Assembly (NCBI RefSeq): GCF_030317035.1
Contig: NZ_JASZYK010000013.1
Span: 62,001-126,000 of the forward strand
Direction of reading: 5' to 3'
Length of the DNA stretch: 64,000 bases
Source of the DNA: Variovorax sp. J22G73
GTDB taxonomy: Bacteria > Pseudomonadota > Gammaproteobacteria > Burkholderiales > Burkholderiaceae_C
The first letter of the stretch is position 1. Each line of letters opens with the position of its first letter. Of this stretch, positions 24,908-34,083 are shown in pieces. The notes under the pieces were generated by a model, which worked only from the letters and a program-made list of their open reading frames with translations, searched no databases and was not told the DNA's origin. The translations under genes and the position numbers were made by a program.

Positions 24908-27466
24908 TCACCGCTTGTACCCCAACAGCTTCATCGCCTCCGCAAGCGGCTGGCGTGTCTTCCAATAATCGACCCACGGGTCTGACGTTTGGAAAGACAG
25001 GTGCTCGCGCGCGGTGCGCACGGTCCATTGGGCCCCGCTCTTCAGCTTGGGAAGATCGTCCCAACTCACAGGGATCGACACGCCCAGGCCCGGCCGCGCG
25101 CGCGCGGAGAATGCCGCAGCGGTCGTCGCACCATGGCCATTTCGCAGGTAGTCGATGAAAAGTTTGCCTATTCGGTTGCTTGGGCCGCTCTTGGACACGA
25201 ATCGCATGGGGATCGTCCTGGCCATATGCTGGACAATGGCTTGAGAAAATCCCTTCACCGTGTCGTAGTCGTAGCGCGGCGCCAGCGGGATGACGACATG
25301 CAGCCCTTTGCCCCCACTCGTCTTCAGCCAGGATTCCAGGCCCAGAGCGTTGAGCATGGTTCGCATGAGCGTCGCAGCTTCCTGGATGTGTTCCCAGGTT
25401 GTCCCTTCGCCGGGGTCCAGGTCGAAAATCATCCGGTCGGGCTTGTCGATGGCCTTGGCCGTCGAATTCCACGTGTGGAACTCAATCACGTTCATCTGCG
25501 CGGCGCCGACCAGCGCCTTTCCGTTGCCCACCTCGAGCAGTGACGTATGCCCCGGCCATAGGGTTTCTTTCAACTCGGTGATGCCGGGAATGCCGATTTT
25601 TTCGCCGTGCTTCTGGAAGAACAACTCCCCCGTGACCCCAGCAGGACCGCGAACGAGAGAGCAGGGGCGCCCTTTCAGGTGTGGCAGGATGAAATCGGCG
25701 ACCGATTCGTAATACCTCACCAGGTCGAGTTTGGTGACGCCAGTGGTGGCGTCGATCACCCGCTCCCCGTGACTCACTTTGATGGTTCTTCCGGCGTCCC
25801 TGCGGCTGGCGCCGGCAACGCCAATGTCGCTATTGGCGCCCACAGCCGCAGGCGCGCCAACGACCTTCGGTTGCTCTCTCACGATGGCCTCGGCCGGCTT
25901 GTCGTCGCGCAGCCCGATGAAGGATGCATGCCTCACTTGACCATCCGGCGTCCATTCGGCGAACGAAGCCTCTGCCAGGAGGACTGGCTTTACCCAACGC
26001 TCGCTGCCCACCTTGCGCTTGGACCATCGGCCCGGCTTCGAGGTGCCTTTGTCGAAGGGGGATGCGTCGACAGCCAACGGCAGGAGCTGACGCTTGAACT
26101 CAGCCGCCTCGTCGCCGCTCCAACCGGTTCCTACGCTGCCCGCAGGGACCAGGTTGCCCTGGTCATCATGAATGCCGAGCAGCAAGCTTCCGATTTGGGC
26201 GCTGTTGTCCGTCCGGTCCGTATACCCGCACACGATGAATTCCTGGCGGAGCTTGCATTTCAGCTTCAGCCAGGTCTCGCTGCGACGCGACACATAGGGG
26301 GCGTCTGCCCGTTTGGCGATGACACCCTCCAGGTGCATCTGGCAGGCAGACTTCAGAATCGAAACCGGATCGGCTGGGAAATCAGCGCTGAAACGCACGT
26401 GCTCAGATGCGCGCTCTTCGAAAAAATCCCGAAGAAGCGCTCGACGCTCCTTCAACGGCACTTCGCGAAGGTCCGCGCCTTCGAAGAAGGGGGCGTCGAA
26501 GACGAAATACACAATCTGCTCGGCGCCTTTGCGCTGGTCGAAAGCGTTCTGCAGGGCATTGAAGTCCGGTGCGCCATTGGCGCCCAACACCACGATTTCA
26601 CCGTCCAGGAACGCGGAATTCAGGCCGAGCGCGCCGAGCTCGGAAACGAGACCTGGCATCTTGGCGGCCCAGTCATGCCCACCGCGGGTCATGAGGCCAA
26701 TCCTGCCCTTCTCGATGCGAGCCATGAGCCTGTAGCCGTCGAATTTGATTTCGTAGAGCCATTCGCCCGCCGAAGGAACGCCGGCGGCCAGCGTGGCGAG
26801 CTGAGGCTCGATCTTGGCGGGCAGAACGGCTTTGCGCGCGCTGGCCAGCGGGTCTGCTTTCCTGGCAGTCTTGCGCCCGAGGGCCGCTGCAGGTCGAGCT
26901 GCAGCCTTCTTCAATGGCTTGGAAATAACGCTGTCGGGCAGGGCGGTGAGCACGTTGTACTCCAGGTGCGGCCGCGCGAAGTCGTCCTTTTTCTTGAAAA
27001 GAATCCACGGTTCCTGCCTCTCGCCCTCCTTGGCGATCTTCACAAGTTCCCACAGGCCTTCCAGCTTCTGACCATGCAGCCTGAACACCAGCTTGCCGGC
27101 GGCCAAGCCCTTGCGCGGGTCGCCCACAGGCTCCCAGGTGCCGTTGTCCCAAACGATCACGGTGCCGGCGCCGTACTGCTTCGGTGGAATGGTGCCCTCG
27201 AAGCAGGAATAAGAAATTGGATGGTCCTCTACGTGGATAGCCATCCGTTTCTCTTTGGGATCGAAGCTGGGGCCTTTGGGCACGGCCCAAGACAGCATGA
27301 CTCCATCCAACTCGAGGCGGAAGTCGTAGTGCAGTCGAGAAGCTGCATGCTTCTGGATCACGAACGACAGGGCGGCCGGGTTGGCTACGCCGCCCTCTGA
27401 AGGCTCTGCGGTCACGGCGAAATTGCGCTTCGCCTTGTAGACGGACAGCGCGTCGGCCTTCGGCAT
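24908..27466 (-). CDS. ligD: ATP-dependent DNA ligase LigD (PE-LIG-POL), 852 aa
   Basis: Multifunctional enzyme of bacterial non-homologous end joining. Residues 1-180 are the phosphoesterase module with the His-bearing HYDFRLELDG near residue 46. Residues 210-530 are the ligase with the lysine nucleotidylation motif EIKFDGYR (Lys near 241) and the motif WLKLKC. Residues 560-852 are the primase-polymerase module with the metal-binding IFDLDPGEG and the GGKGLHVVIPL motif. Module order is that of the Pseudomonas enzyme. It works with a Ku homodimer; the intact Ku gene is 17 kb away and only a Ku remnant is nearby. The small DUF3606 gene directly upstream probably shares the transcript. Confidence 0.97.
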   Translation of the reverse strand: MPKADALSVYKAKRNFAVTAEPSEGGVANPAALSFVIQKHAASRLHYDFRLELDGVMLSWAVPKGPSFDPKEKRMAIHVEDHPISYSCFEGTIPPKQYGAGTVIVWDNGTWEPVGDPRKGLAAGKLVFRLHGQKLEGLWELVKIAKEGERQEPWILFKKKDDFARPHLEYNVLTALPDSVISKPLKKAAARPAAALGRKTARKADPLASARKAVLPAKIEPQLATLAAGVPSAGEWLYEIKFDGYRLMARIEKGRIGLMTRGGHDWAAKMPGLVSELGALGLNSAFLDGEIVVLGANGAPDFNALQNAFDQRKGAEQIVYFVFDAPFFEGADLREVPLKERRALLRDFFEERASEHVRFSADFPADPVSILKSACQMHLEGVIAKRADAPYVSRRSETWLKLKCKLRQEFIVCGYTDRTDNSAQIGSLLLGIHDDQGNLVPAGSVGTGWSGDEAAEFKRQLLPLAVDASPFDKGTSKPGRWSKRKVGSERWVKPVLLAEASFAEWTPDGQVRHASFIGLRDDKPAEAIVREQPKVVGAPAAVGANSDIGVAGASRRDAGRTIKVSHGERVIDATTGVTKLDLVRYYESVADFILPHLKGRPCSLVRGPAGVTGELFFQKHGEKIGIPGITELKETLWPGHTSLLEVGNGKALVGAAQMNVIEFHTWNSTAKAIDKPDRMIFDLDPGEGTTWEHIQEAATLMRTMLNALGLESWLKTSGGKGLHVVIPLAPRYDYDTVKGFSQAIVQHMARTIPMRFVSKSGPSNRIGKLFIDYLRNGHGATTAAAFSARARPGLGVSIPVSWDDLPKLKSGAQWTVRTAREHLSFQTSDPWVDYWKTRQPLAEAMKLLGYKR

Positions 27467-27478
27467 GATGGCCGCCGG

Positions 27479-27658
27479 CTACTTTTTCTTCGCCAGGTAC
27501 TCGCGGACCTTCTCTGCCGAATGGCCTACAGCCTTCACAGCTTCACGCAACTCGCCCGGGGTACAGCCCAGGCTTTTGGTCCAGTCCCGCACTTCGTAAT
27601 CTTCTTCAAGCGAGATGAGTTTGCGGTCGAGCGCGGTTTTCTTGCTGTCGTCTGTCAT
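27479..27658 (-). CDS. DUF3606 domain protein, 59 aa
   Basis: Starting at the ATG at 27658 gives MTDDSKKTALDRKLISLEED, then YEVRDWTKSLGCTPGELREA and KVREYLAKKK. This is the DUF3606 pattern, a small helical domain common in stress-related loci of proteobacteria. It lies 12 bp upstream of ligD. A second DUF3606 gene sits after the alcohol dehydrogenase at 33.2 kb. Molecular role unknown. Confidence 0.85.
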   Translation of the reverse strand: MTDDSKKTALDRKLISLEEDYEVRDWTKSLGCTPGELREAVKAVGHSAEKVREYLAKKK

Positions 27659-28125
27659 GCGTGCCTCCCAAAAAACAATAACCTTGCGAGGGTTCATGGA
27701 CTGCCGTTGTAGGCGGTCGTCGCGAGCGCGACTCAGATGTTGGCAGTTCGCGCATCAACACGGCGGGATTGAGCGCGAGCGGCGCACGCCCCGTCAGTCC
27801 TTATACGGCTGCGGGGCACGGGCGAACGAACGCAGGATTTGGGGGTGAGATCTGACCGCCGGTAGACGTCCCGCGTCAGCGCCAGCGGTCTTGAAAGCGC
27901 CGTCGCCGCACATGGCAGCGCTCCCACCGTGTTACTCCAACGCCATCGCAATCTGTTGCACACATTCCGCGATGACCACCAAACGGGCAACACCTGATGC
28001 CTGCTCATTTCGCGACACGGATCAAAGAAACATCAAAAAGAAGAGGTTTTCTGCACATGAGGAGCTTGCCAACTCAACGTCGGCGTCAGCAAAACGAAGC
28101 GACGTGAGCTAGCGATGCAATTTGC
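27659..28125. other. Intergenic stretch, no gene seen
   Basis: About 470 bp between the divergent DUF3606/ligD unit and the hemerythrin remnant. No convincing frame or hairpin. Confidence 0.4.
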
Positions 28126-28458
28126 ATGGACTCGACTGTCCACACCCAGATCGAAGTTGAGATTTTCTATTCCGCAGTGCGCGAAGCCATCAAGGACACC
28201 GACCTGTTGGATGAAGCCAACGATCGAGCACGCAAGTGCGAAGGATCTCATCCCAGTTGCAGGAGGCCCCCAAGGGGGACGACATGTTTAACGCTAAGGT
28301 CAAACTGCTTGGAGAGTGCATCGACCACCACGTCAAGGGAATGCAACGAACTATTCCCGAAGGCAAGGGCGGCACGCCAGCTCGACCTCGTTGCGATGCG
28401 CGAAACGCTCGCGGCGCGCAAGGAGGAGCTGATGGCAAGAATGGCGGTCATGGCCTAG
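28126..28458 (+). pseudogene. Hemerythrin HHE domain protein, multiply frameshifted
   Basis: Three frames together read like one protein: IFYSAVREAIKDTDLLDEA, then IEHASAKDL, then SQLQEAPKGDDMFNAKVKLL and GECIDHHVK, then FPKARAAR and a helical end LDLVAMRETLAARKEELMA. This is the second half of an HHE hemerythrin, with the metal-ligand pattern of its later helices (EHA, HH). At least three one-base slips, near 28225, 28250 and 28350, break it. The N-terminal helix with the first His is also absent or out of frame. Confidence 0.75.
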
Positions 28459-28862
28459 CGCCTACAACTTGATTTCAGTCCACCCGCAGTCGCCCAACAG
28501 GGCGGCTTTGTGACTTGTACGAGCGAAAAATCACAAGCAAAAATGCGGGTGAAGGCCGAGCTATTGGCGATCTCGTCGGTTCGATGCCCGCCACGACGAG
28601 CGCGTCGCTAAGTTCCACGTTCAACCTGCAGCGCTCGCGCGTGAAACCCGGTCGTGCAGGGAGCGTCACTCGATCGACGAGCGCTCCGAAACACCACCGA
28701 TTTCCCATGAGAGTAGAGCGCGCACCAGCGCCTCAGGGGGCATCGATCGCGACTTTATTGGGCCGGCCTGCACCATCGATGCGCGGACCTGAACGGTTCT
28801 CCCGCCAAGTCTCAGCGGCGCGTGAAGGCCGTCGCCCGACGATCTAAGCCCCTGGTACTGGG
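28459..28862. other. Intergenic stretch, no supported gene
   Basis: About 400 bp. Open frames exist on both strands but look like Arg- and Pro-rich shadows. Nothing recognisable. Confidence 0.4.
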
Positions 28863-29276
28863 TTAGTCGACCTTTACCTCAATACGTCTGGGCTGCGCGT
28901 GTGACGTCTTGGGGATCCGGAGTTTGAGCACGCCCTGCGACAACTCCGCCGTCACATTCTCGGTGTCCAGCTCCTTGCTGAGAGTGAACACGCGGCGAAA
29001 ACGGCCAAACTCCACCTCGGTATGGCTCGTCTTCAGCCCTTCGGGTGTCTTCAGGGAAGACTCGGCGTCGATGGTCAGCGTAGCCCCTTCGACATGCAGG
29101 TTCAGTCCCTCGCGACGCACGCCAGGCAAGTCTGCATACAGCGTGATGCCGCTGACATCCTCGATCACATCCACAGGAGGTGTGAGTGCTGCCGCGTCGT
29201 AGCGAGAAGCATCGGAGGCGGCAGCGTCTTGGCGCACTGCGCGACCGGCGGTCTGGACATCGTGGTTCATGGTCAT
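28863..29276 (-). CDS. Hsp20 family small heat-shock protein, 137 aa
   Basis: Alpha-crystallin domain from about residue 33: PPVDVIEDVSGITLYADLPG, a central VEFGRFRRVFTLSKEL and ELSQGVLKLRIPK, the canonical GVL motif, ending in a basic tail. ATP-independent holdase. It is the second gene of a pair with the other Hsp20 gene 18 bp upstream. The two are diverged paralogues. Confidence 0.93.
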   Translation of the reverse strand: MTMNHDVQTAGRAVRQDAAASDASRYDAAALTPPVDVIEDVSGITLYADLPGVRREGLNLHVEGATLTIDAESSLKTPEGLKTSHTEVEFGRFRRVFTLSKELDTENVTAELSQGVLKLRIPKTSHAQPRRIEVKVD

Positions 29277-29294
29277 CTCCTTTGATCTGAATAG

Positions 29295-29732
29295 CTATTG
29301 AATATCGATCCGACGTGGCTGTGCAGAGGCGCGACGCTGAACGGTGATGTGAAGAAGGCCGTCTCTCAGCTTCGCATCCACGGCTTCAGGATCTGCGTCT
29401 TCGGGCAAAGTCATCACACGACGAAACGCGCCTTCGAAACGCTCATGAATATGAACTGCAGCCTTGCCTTCAGGCGGCGTCGCAATGCCCTTTCGCTCTC
29501 CGGAAATGGTGAGCAGGCCCCGCTCCAGGTGGAGCTCGAGCGTGGCGGGGTCCACGCCAGGGGCAAATGCGTAGATCTCCAGCGAATGATCAGTGCTCCC
29601 AACGTTCAACGCTGGAAACCCGTCGCGTGGAAGGCCGCGGATATTGGGCGACAGATCAGCGGCTTGGCGGATGTCCCGTTGGAGCCGATCAAGCTCGGCC
29701 AGGACGTCTCGGGGAAACAGGGAACGGTACAT
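29295..29732 (-). CDS. Hsp20 family small heat-shock protein, 145 aa
   Basis: Alpha-crystallin domain with FPALNVGSTDHSLEIYAFAP, RFEGAFRRVMTLPED and KLRDGLLHITVQRR. Its N-terminus (MYRSLFPRDVLAELDRLQRD) is the usual variable helix that binds clients. First gene of the tandem pair, with pairing of two Hsp20 classes into hetero-oligomers a known theme. The start ATG at 29732 is preceded by GGAGG. Confidence 0.93.
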   Translation of the reverse strand: MYRSLFPRDVLAELDRLQRDIRQAADLSPNIRGLPRDGFPALNVGSTDHSLEIYAFAPGVDPATLELHLERGLLTISGERKGIATPPEGKAAVHIHERFEGAFRRVMTLPEDADPEAVDAKLRDGLLHITVQRRASAQPRRIDIQ

Positions 29733-29834
29733 GACAAACCTCCAGAAGTTGCAGGCACCCCCCGGTCGTCGGGGCGGCGATCAAAGCAAGAAACGTACGG
29801 CGGCGCAAGGCGTTTTGGCTCGGTGCCGCAGGCC

Positions 29835-30161
29835 CTACTGCATCCGTGGCGGCTCGCGTGATTCGGACGTCGTGCGAAGGAGCTTGGCCCACGGCGCAGA
29901 TCTGACCCGAGGCATCCTGAAGCGCCACCGTGGAGGGCGTGATTCGGGGTATTGAAATCTCGCGAGTTCTTCGCGGCCCTTCTGCGTGATGGCCAGCACC
30001 TGGGCCATAGATGGCGCGTGAGGGGGGTGTGTAGCAGACGACAACATCGCCACTACCAAGCCGGCTGCGCTCAACACCCTGACTTGATCGATGTCCTCGG
30101 TACGGTAGAACGTCAAAGGCAAGCGGGAGCCGGCGATTTGCTTGAGCAAGTTCATGGTCAT
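29835..30161 (-). CDS. Member C of the repeated small winged-helix-like family, 108 aa
   Basis: Reads NLLKQIAGSRLPLTFYRTED, then VRVLSAAGLVVAML, a Pro/His loop and AITQKGREELARF. It matches the repeated family over about 68 residues and carries a 40-residue basic, Arg/Pro-rich extension. The ATG at 30161 has GGAGG seven bases upstream. It lies 102 bp upstream of the Hsp20 pair on the same strand, so it could be co-transcribed with or control them. Confidence 0.65.
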   Translation of the reverse strand: MTMNLLKQIAGSRLPLTFYRTEDIDQVRVLSAAGLVVAMLSSATHPPHAPSMAQVLAITQKGREELARFQYPESRPPRWRFRMPRVRSAPWAKLLRTTSESREPPRMQ

Positions 30162-30393
30162 TCGATACCTCCTTTTGCGGGTGACCAGGTTCCGACGGTG
30201 TGAAAGTTAGGTGCCGCCCGAAGAGTCTTCAAGAGCACCATCTACATTTTTTTTGGGCGCGGTTGTCGCCTCGCAAGCGTTCCTCCGCTATCCCCTGACA
30301 GCCGGCGCCAGTCAAGTCGAAATGGCAACTTCCTACAAGGCGCGAGGCCCGCGCATGCCAGCGTATCCGCTTCACGAACGACCTGGAAATTCC

Positions 30394-30927
30394 ATGTTCA
30401 AGCTCCCAAACTCCGCCGTCATCGCTGCGGCCTCGGCCACATTGGCAATGTCGATGTTCGCTCCCGTTGCTCAGGCAGCCGGGAAACTCTCATCCGCAGA
30501 CGAGTCGATGCTCAAGGACATTGCGCGAGCCAATATCGCGGAAATCGATAGCGGCAGGCTCGCGGTCGAAAAATCGACAAATCCCGAGATCAAGAAGTTC
30601 GCCCAAATGATGGTCGATGACCATTCGAAGGGTTTGGAGGAGACGAAGGCGTTGGCTTCGTCCAAGAGTGCAAGCTTGCCTGACGGGCCCGATACGAAGC
30701 ACAAAGCAGCGATGATTGAATTCAAGACGCTATCGGGCGGTCTGTTCGACAGCCGCTACGTGAAGCAGGCGGGCGTGGGCGACCATGAGGCAACTGCGAA
30801 GCTCTTGCAGAAGGTGCAGGCGGAAGCCAAAGATGCGGATCTCAAGGCCCTCGCCACCAAGATGCTTCCCGCCGTGCAAGGCCATCTCCAACATGCGCAG
30901 GATCTCGCCGCCAAGACCGGCAAATGA
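30394..30927 (+). CDS. DUF4142 family exported protein, 177 aa
   Basis: Signal peptide MFKLPNSAVIAAASATLAMS ending at an AQA-A cleavage site, then the DUF4142 helical bundle: LSSADESMLKDIARANIAEI, KKFAQMMVDDHSKGLEETKA and QGHLQHAQDL. The fold is ferritin-like in plan (the His and Asp/Glu pattern DDH...H), but metal binding is not shown. Periplasmic and common in stress loci. The ATG at 30394 was chosen because the signal peptide starts there. TCCTAC lies 58 bp upstream. Confidence 0.88.
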   Translation: MFKLPNSAVIAAASATLAMSMFAPVAQAAGKLSSADESMLKDIARANIAEIDSGRLAVEKSTNPEIKKFAQMMVDDHSKGLEETKALASSKSASLPDGPDTKHKAAMIEFKTLSGGLFDSRYVKQAGVGDHEATAKLLQKVQAEAKDADLKALATKMLPAVQGHLQHAQDLAAKTGK

Positions 30928-30979
30928 ACCCACAGGCTTGAGGCGGGAGCGAAGCGCCCGCGATCTTTAAGGACAACAC

Positions 30980-31228
30980 ATGTCACTCATCTGGACCATC
31001 ATCATCGGATTTCTTGCAGGCCTGGTAGCGCGGGCGGTACTGCCCGGGCGTCAGTCGCTCGGCATCATATGGACGACCTTGCTAGGTATTGTGGGGTCGG
31101 TGATCGCTACTTACATCGGGCAAGCCTTGGGGTGGTATGCCGCGGGAACCGGGGCTGGATTCATTGCATCAGTCGTCGGTGCGATCATCGTTCTGGTCAT
31201 CTACGGGATGGTCGCGAAGCGGGCGTAA
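30980..31228 (+). CDS. GlsB/YeaQ/YmgE family small membrane protein, 82 aa
   Basis: Three hydrophobic segments with the Gly-rich pattern of the family: IIIGFLAGLVARAVLPG, then GIIWTTLLGIVGSVIATYIG and GFIASVVGAIIVLVIYG. Inner-membrane protein often induced in stationary phase or general stress. It lies 52 bp after DUF4142 and probably shares its transcript. An AAGGA precedes the start. Confidence 0.93.
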   Translation: MSLIWTIIIGFLAGLVARAVLPGRQSLGIIWTTLLGIVGSVIATYIGQALGWYAAGTGAGFIASVVGAIIVLVIYGMVAKRA

Positions 31229-31538
31229 GCAGGCAGGAGCCTGCCGGGAGCTCGGGATTCCGCGGCCCCGGACTCTGCCCTCCCGCTGTGCTGCTCGGCC
31301 AGACATGGAAAACAGGGTGTTGTTCGCCAGAACGGGCTGCTGCTCCTCTCCCAACCCGCGACCATGTCGCCTTCGCGCCCCAGCATAGCCTCGAGGCCAA
31401 GCTTGGCTCCCTGAGCGGCGCCGGCCTTTCCGCTGGCCACTTTCTCGCCAAGCATGTCTGCGCGCGCGACGGTGGCGAGTGAACCGTTGTGATCAGCCGC
31501 AGAAGAGATCTGGTGGCTCCATCTAAGGGATCGTTGTC
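31229..31538. other. Intergenic stretch with a possible coding remnant
   Basis: A minus-strand piece near 31350-31470 reads ATVARADMLGEKVASGKAGA, which looks protein-like, but the frame then degenerates. No family recognised and no start. Confidence 0.35.
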
Positions 31539-31706
31539 TCAGGATGTGCGCTTGTTCGGCGGCTGTGCCCGTTCCTGCACTTCCTGTTTCGCCGCCGGAT
31601 CAGTCGGCAGTTCGGCCGGCGTCCGACCGTCGGGATTGGCGCCGGTGGTTGGCTTGGGCGTCTTGGTGGGACTGCCCGCTGAATGAACGCTTCGTCGCTG
31701 GGTCAT
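31539..31706 (-). CDS. Small disordered protein, 55 aa
   Basis: Starting at the ATG at 31706, with GGAG six bases upstream, the frame gives a Pro/Thr/Lys/Gln-rich protein (MTQRRSVHSAGSPTKTPKPT, ending in PPNKRTS). The composition is that of an intrinsically disordered, hydrophilin-like protein. No fold or partner can be inferred. It is divergent from the alcohol dehydrogenase. GTAGGA lies 58 bp upstream. A similar small Pro/Lys-rich protein is at 56.3 kb. Confidence 0.65.
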   Translation of the reverse strand: MTQRRSVHSAGSPTKTPKPTTGANPDGRTPAELPTDPAAKQEVQERAQPPNKRTS

Positions 31707-31968
31707 GACCGGTCTCCGAATATGTACAGGGGATTCACGATGGCACCTTCAAAACGTGCCCGTGTAGGAGGGTGGCGCGTGAACTCCGAAGGAAGCCGGG
31801 CGCCGGAAGCGATTCACATCCATCCATCGGCACCGGCGAGCCGGCGCGCAGGACGATTGCCTGTGCTCCTACACGGAGGCTGGATGGCGAGACCTAGCTT
31901 CCAGCACCGGGGCAGTGTTCCCGTCCCTGCATCTCCCGTTGCCTCCAACCCCTAAGGAAAACTGCGCC

Positions 31969-33189
31969 ATGAAAGCCCTGACCTACCAGTCCTCCAAGAA
32001 CGTAAGTGTTGAGACGGTGCCCGATCCGGTGCTGGAGCAGGAGGACGATGTGCTGCTGCGCGTAACCGCCACGGCCATCTGCGGCTCCGACCTCCACATC
32101 TTCCGCGGCAAGATTCCCGACATGGAGTCCGGCGACATCCTCGGCCACGAGTTCATGGGCATTGTCGAGGAGACGGGAAAGGGCGTCACGCGCCTGAAGA
32201 AGGGCGACCGCGTGGTCGTGCCCTTTACCATCGCCTGCGGCCAGTGCTTCTTTTGCAACAAGACCCTGTTCGCGGCCTGCGAAACCACCAACCCTGGACG
32301 CGGCGCCATCCTCAACAAGAAGAACGTTCGCTCCGGTGCGGGGCTGTTCGGGTACTCGCACTTATACGGCGGCTATCCTGGTGGCCAGGCGGAGTACGTG
32401 CGCGTGCCCAAGGCCAACGTGGGCCCGCTCGTGATCCCGCCGGGGCTGGCCGACGAGCAGGTGCTGTTCCTGTCGGACATTCTCCCCACGGGGTACCAAG
32501 CGGCGTTGAACGGCGAAGTCGGGCCGGGCTCGACGGTAGCCATCTTCGGCGCGGGTCCGGTGGGGCTGATGGCTGCCGCCTCCGCCCGGCTGCTGGGCGC
32601 TGAGCGCATCTTCATGGTCGACGAGCACGCGTACCGCCTCGAGTTCGCGCGTGCCACGTACGGCGTGGAACCGATCAACTTCAAGGACATCGACGACCCT
32701 GCGGGCGCCATCATCGAGCGCACCGATTTCCGCGGCGTGGATGCATCTATCGACGCTGTCGGGTTCGAGGCCAAGGGCAGCACGTTGGAGACTGTCATGA
32801 CCGACCTCAAACTCGAGGGCTCCAGCGGCAAGGCGCTGCGACAGGCCATCGCAGCCACGCGGCGCGGCGGTGTGGTCAGCGTGCCCGGGGTGTACGCGGG
32901 CTTCATTCACGGCTTCCTGTTTGGCGACGCGTTCGAGAAGGGCTTGACCTTCAAGATGGGCCAGACACATGCGCAACAGCACATGCCCAAGCTGCTTGAG
33001 CACATCCAGGCAGGCGACCTGAAACCCGAGGTGATCATCACGCACCACATGGCGCTGGAAGACGCTGCGCGCGGCTATGAAATCTTCGAGAAGGCGGAGG
33101 AGGAGTGCCGAAAGGTAGTGCTCACGCCTTCGGGGCCGCGGCCCATGGCGGCCGTCGGGCTCGAGACCAACGGCACCTTGCCGCTCTGA
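31969..33189 (+). CDS. Zinc-dependent alcohol dehydrogenase family protein, 406 aa
   Basis: Medium-chain dehydrogenase. Catalytic Zn ligands in TAICGSDLHIF near residue 38 and GHEFMG near 62; structural Zn loop CGQCFFCNKTLFAAC; NAD(P)-binding GAGPVGLMAA near residue 190. It belongs to the glutathione-independent formaldehyde dehydrogenase-like branch (the AERIFMVDEHAYRLEFA and HHMALEDAARGYEIF regions). Probable role in aldehyde or alcohol detoxification; the substrate is not certain. AAGGAAAA precedes the ATG. It is followed after 34 bp by a DUF3606 gene. TCCTAC lies 97 bp upstream. Confidence 0.92.
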   Translation: MKALTYQSSKNVSVETVPDPVLEQEDDVLLRVTATAICGSDLHIFRGKIPDMESGDILGHEFMGIVEETGKGVTRLKKGDRVVVPFTIACGQCFFCNKTLFAACETTNPGRGAILNKKNVRSGAGLFGYSHLYGGYPGGQAEYVRVPKANVGPLVIPPGLADEQVLFLSDILPTGYQAALNGEVGPGSTVAIFGAGPVGLMAAASARLLGAERIFMVDEHAYRLEFARATYGVEPINFKDIDDPAGAIIERTDFRGVDASIDAVGFEAKGSTLETVMTDLKLEGSSGKALRQAIAATRRGGVVSVPGVYAGFIHGFLFGDAFEKGLTFKMGQTHAQQHMPKLLEHIQAGDLKPEVIITHHMALEDAARGYEIFEKAEEECRKVVLTPSGPRPMAAVGLETNGTLPL

Positions 33190-33223
33190 TGCAAATTTCT
33201 TCAAATTCTTAACTGGAGGCCTC

Positions 33224-33436
33224 ATGGCAGACCACGATTCCGCAACACCCCGCATTGACAAGAACGACTCGACGCAGATCGAACGATGGACGCGCGAACT
33301 CAACGTGACGGCCGAGCAGTTGACGGAAGCCATTGCCAAGGTGGGCGACAAGGCGGCCGACGTAGAGCTGTATCTGAAGGGCAGCCGCAGCTCGACCAAT
33401 TCAGACACTGCGGAAGACGCAGCGAAGGTGAAGTAG
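33224..33436 (+). CDS. DUF3606 domain protein, 70 aa
   Basis: Core IERWTRELNVTAEQLTEAIA and KVGDKAADVELYLKG matches DUF3606, here with a Ser/Asp-rich tail. It has GGAGG upstream and lies 34 bp after the alcohol dehydrogenase in the same direction. Paralogue of the gene before ligD. Confidence 0.82.
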   Translation: MADHDSATPRIDKNDSTQIERWTRELNVTAEQLTEAIAKVGDKAADVELYLKGSRSSTNSDTAEDAAKVK

Positions 33437-33661
33437 CGCGCACAGGCGCCGCGGCGCTGGCGAGCCTCGTCACCTGTTAAATACCTTCTAAAGCGAAGTG
33501 TGGGGCGCAAGCCAATCCAGCGCTGACGTGCGACCCGTTCTCGTTTGCCGATGGCGGGGTCACTCTCCGACGGCGTTGCGTCCTTCAAGGATTGCCCCTG
33601 CGTGCCTGCGTCGCGCCAGCCATCGACGCGCACGCTCTGTGCAACTCGCGAGGGCATATCC

Positions 33662-33925
33662 ATGAGCAACGACATCACTCCCGCAGACGGCCACTCACTC
33701 GAGTACCGCGGTTTTCGATTTGAGCTTCGCATTGAGCCGCAGCAGGGCGGCTATCGTCCGGTCGTCGTTCTGCTCCGCTCGCCTGCAGCTCAAGAAGAGT
33801 CACTGCTGCCCAACGACACCGAAGAGATCGTCTACGGGACGGCGGCGGAGGCAATCCGGCACGCCGAGCAACAAGCCATGCGCTGGGTTCACGACCGCAC
33901 GGGCGACGGGCGAGGGCAGTTCTAG
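33662..33925 (+). CDS. Hypothetical protein, 87 aa
   Basis: The ATG at 33662 has GAGGG eight bases upstream. Beta-rich first half (LEYRGFRFELRIEPQQGGYR) and a helical second half ending RHAEQQAMRWVHDRTGDGRG. It looks like a small alpha/beta domain, but I know no family. Single gene. Confidence 0.6.
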   Translation: MSNDITPADGHSLEYRGFRFELRIEPQQGGYRPVVVLLRSPAAQEESLLPNDTEEIVYGTAAEAIRHAEQQAMRWVHDRTGDGRGQF

Positions 33926-34083
33926 GCACAGTGCGTAGCTGCGCCGGACGCAAGGCGCTGTTCGAGCTTAGAGCAGGGGCGTGGTCGGGCGCGGGTCCTG
34001 CACTTGTCCGATGGAATCATGTGAGTCCGTGCGTAGCTTGAGCGCTGGACCTATTCTCAACCCGCAACCGAATGGAGCGCACC

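Noticed and set aside
25607..27400. Plus-strand open frame of 597 codons opposite ligD
   Set aside because: Antisense shadow of a strongly conserved three-domain protein in high-GC DNA.
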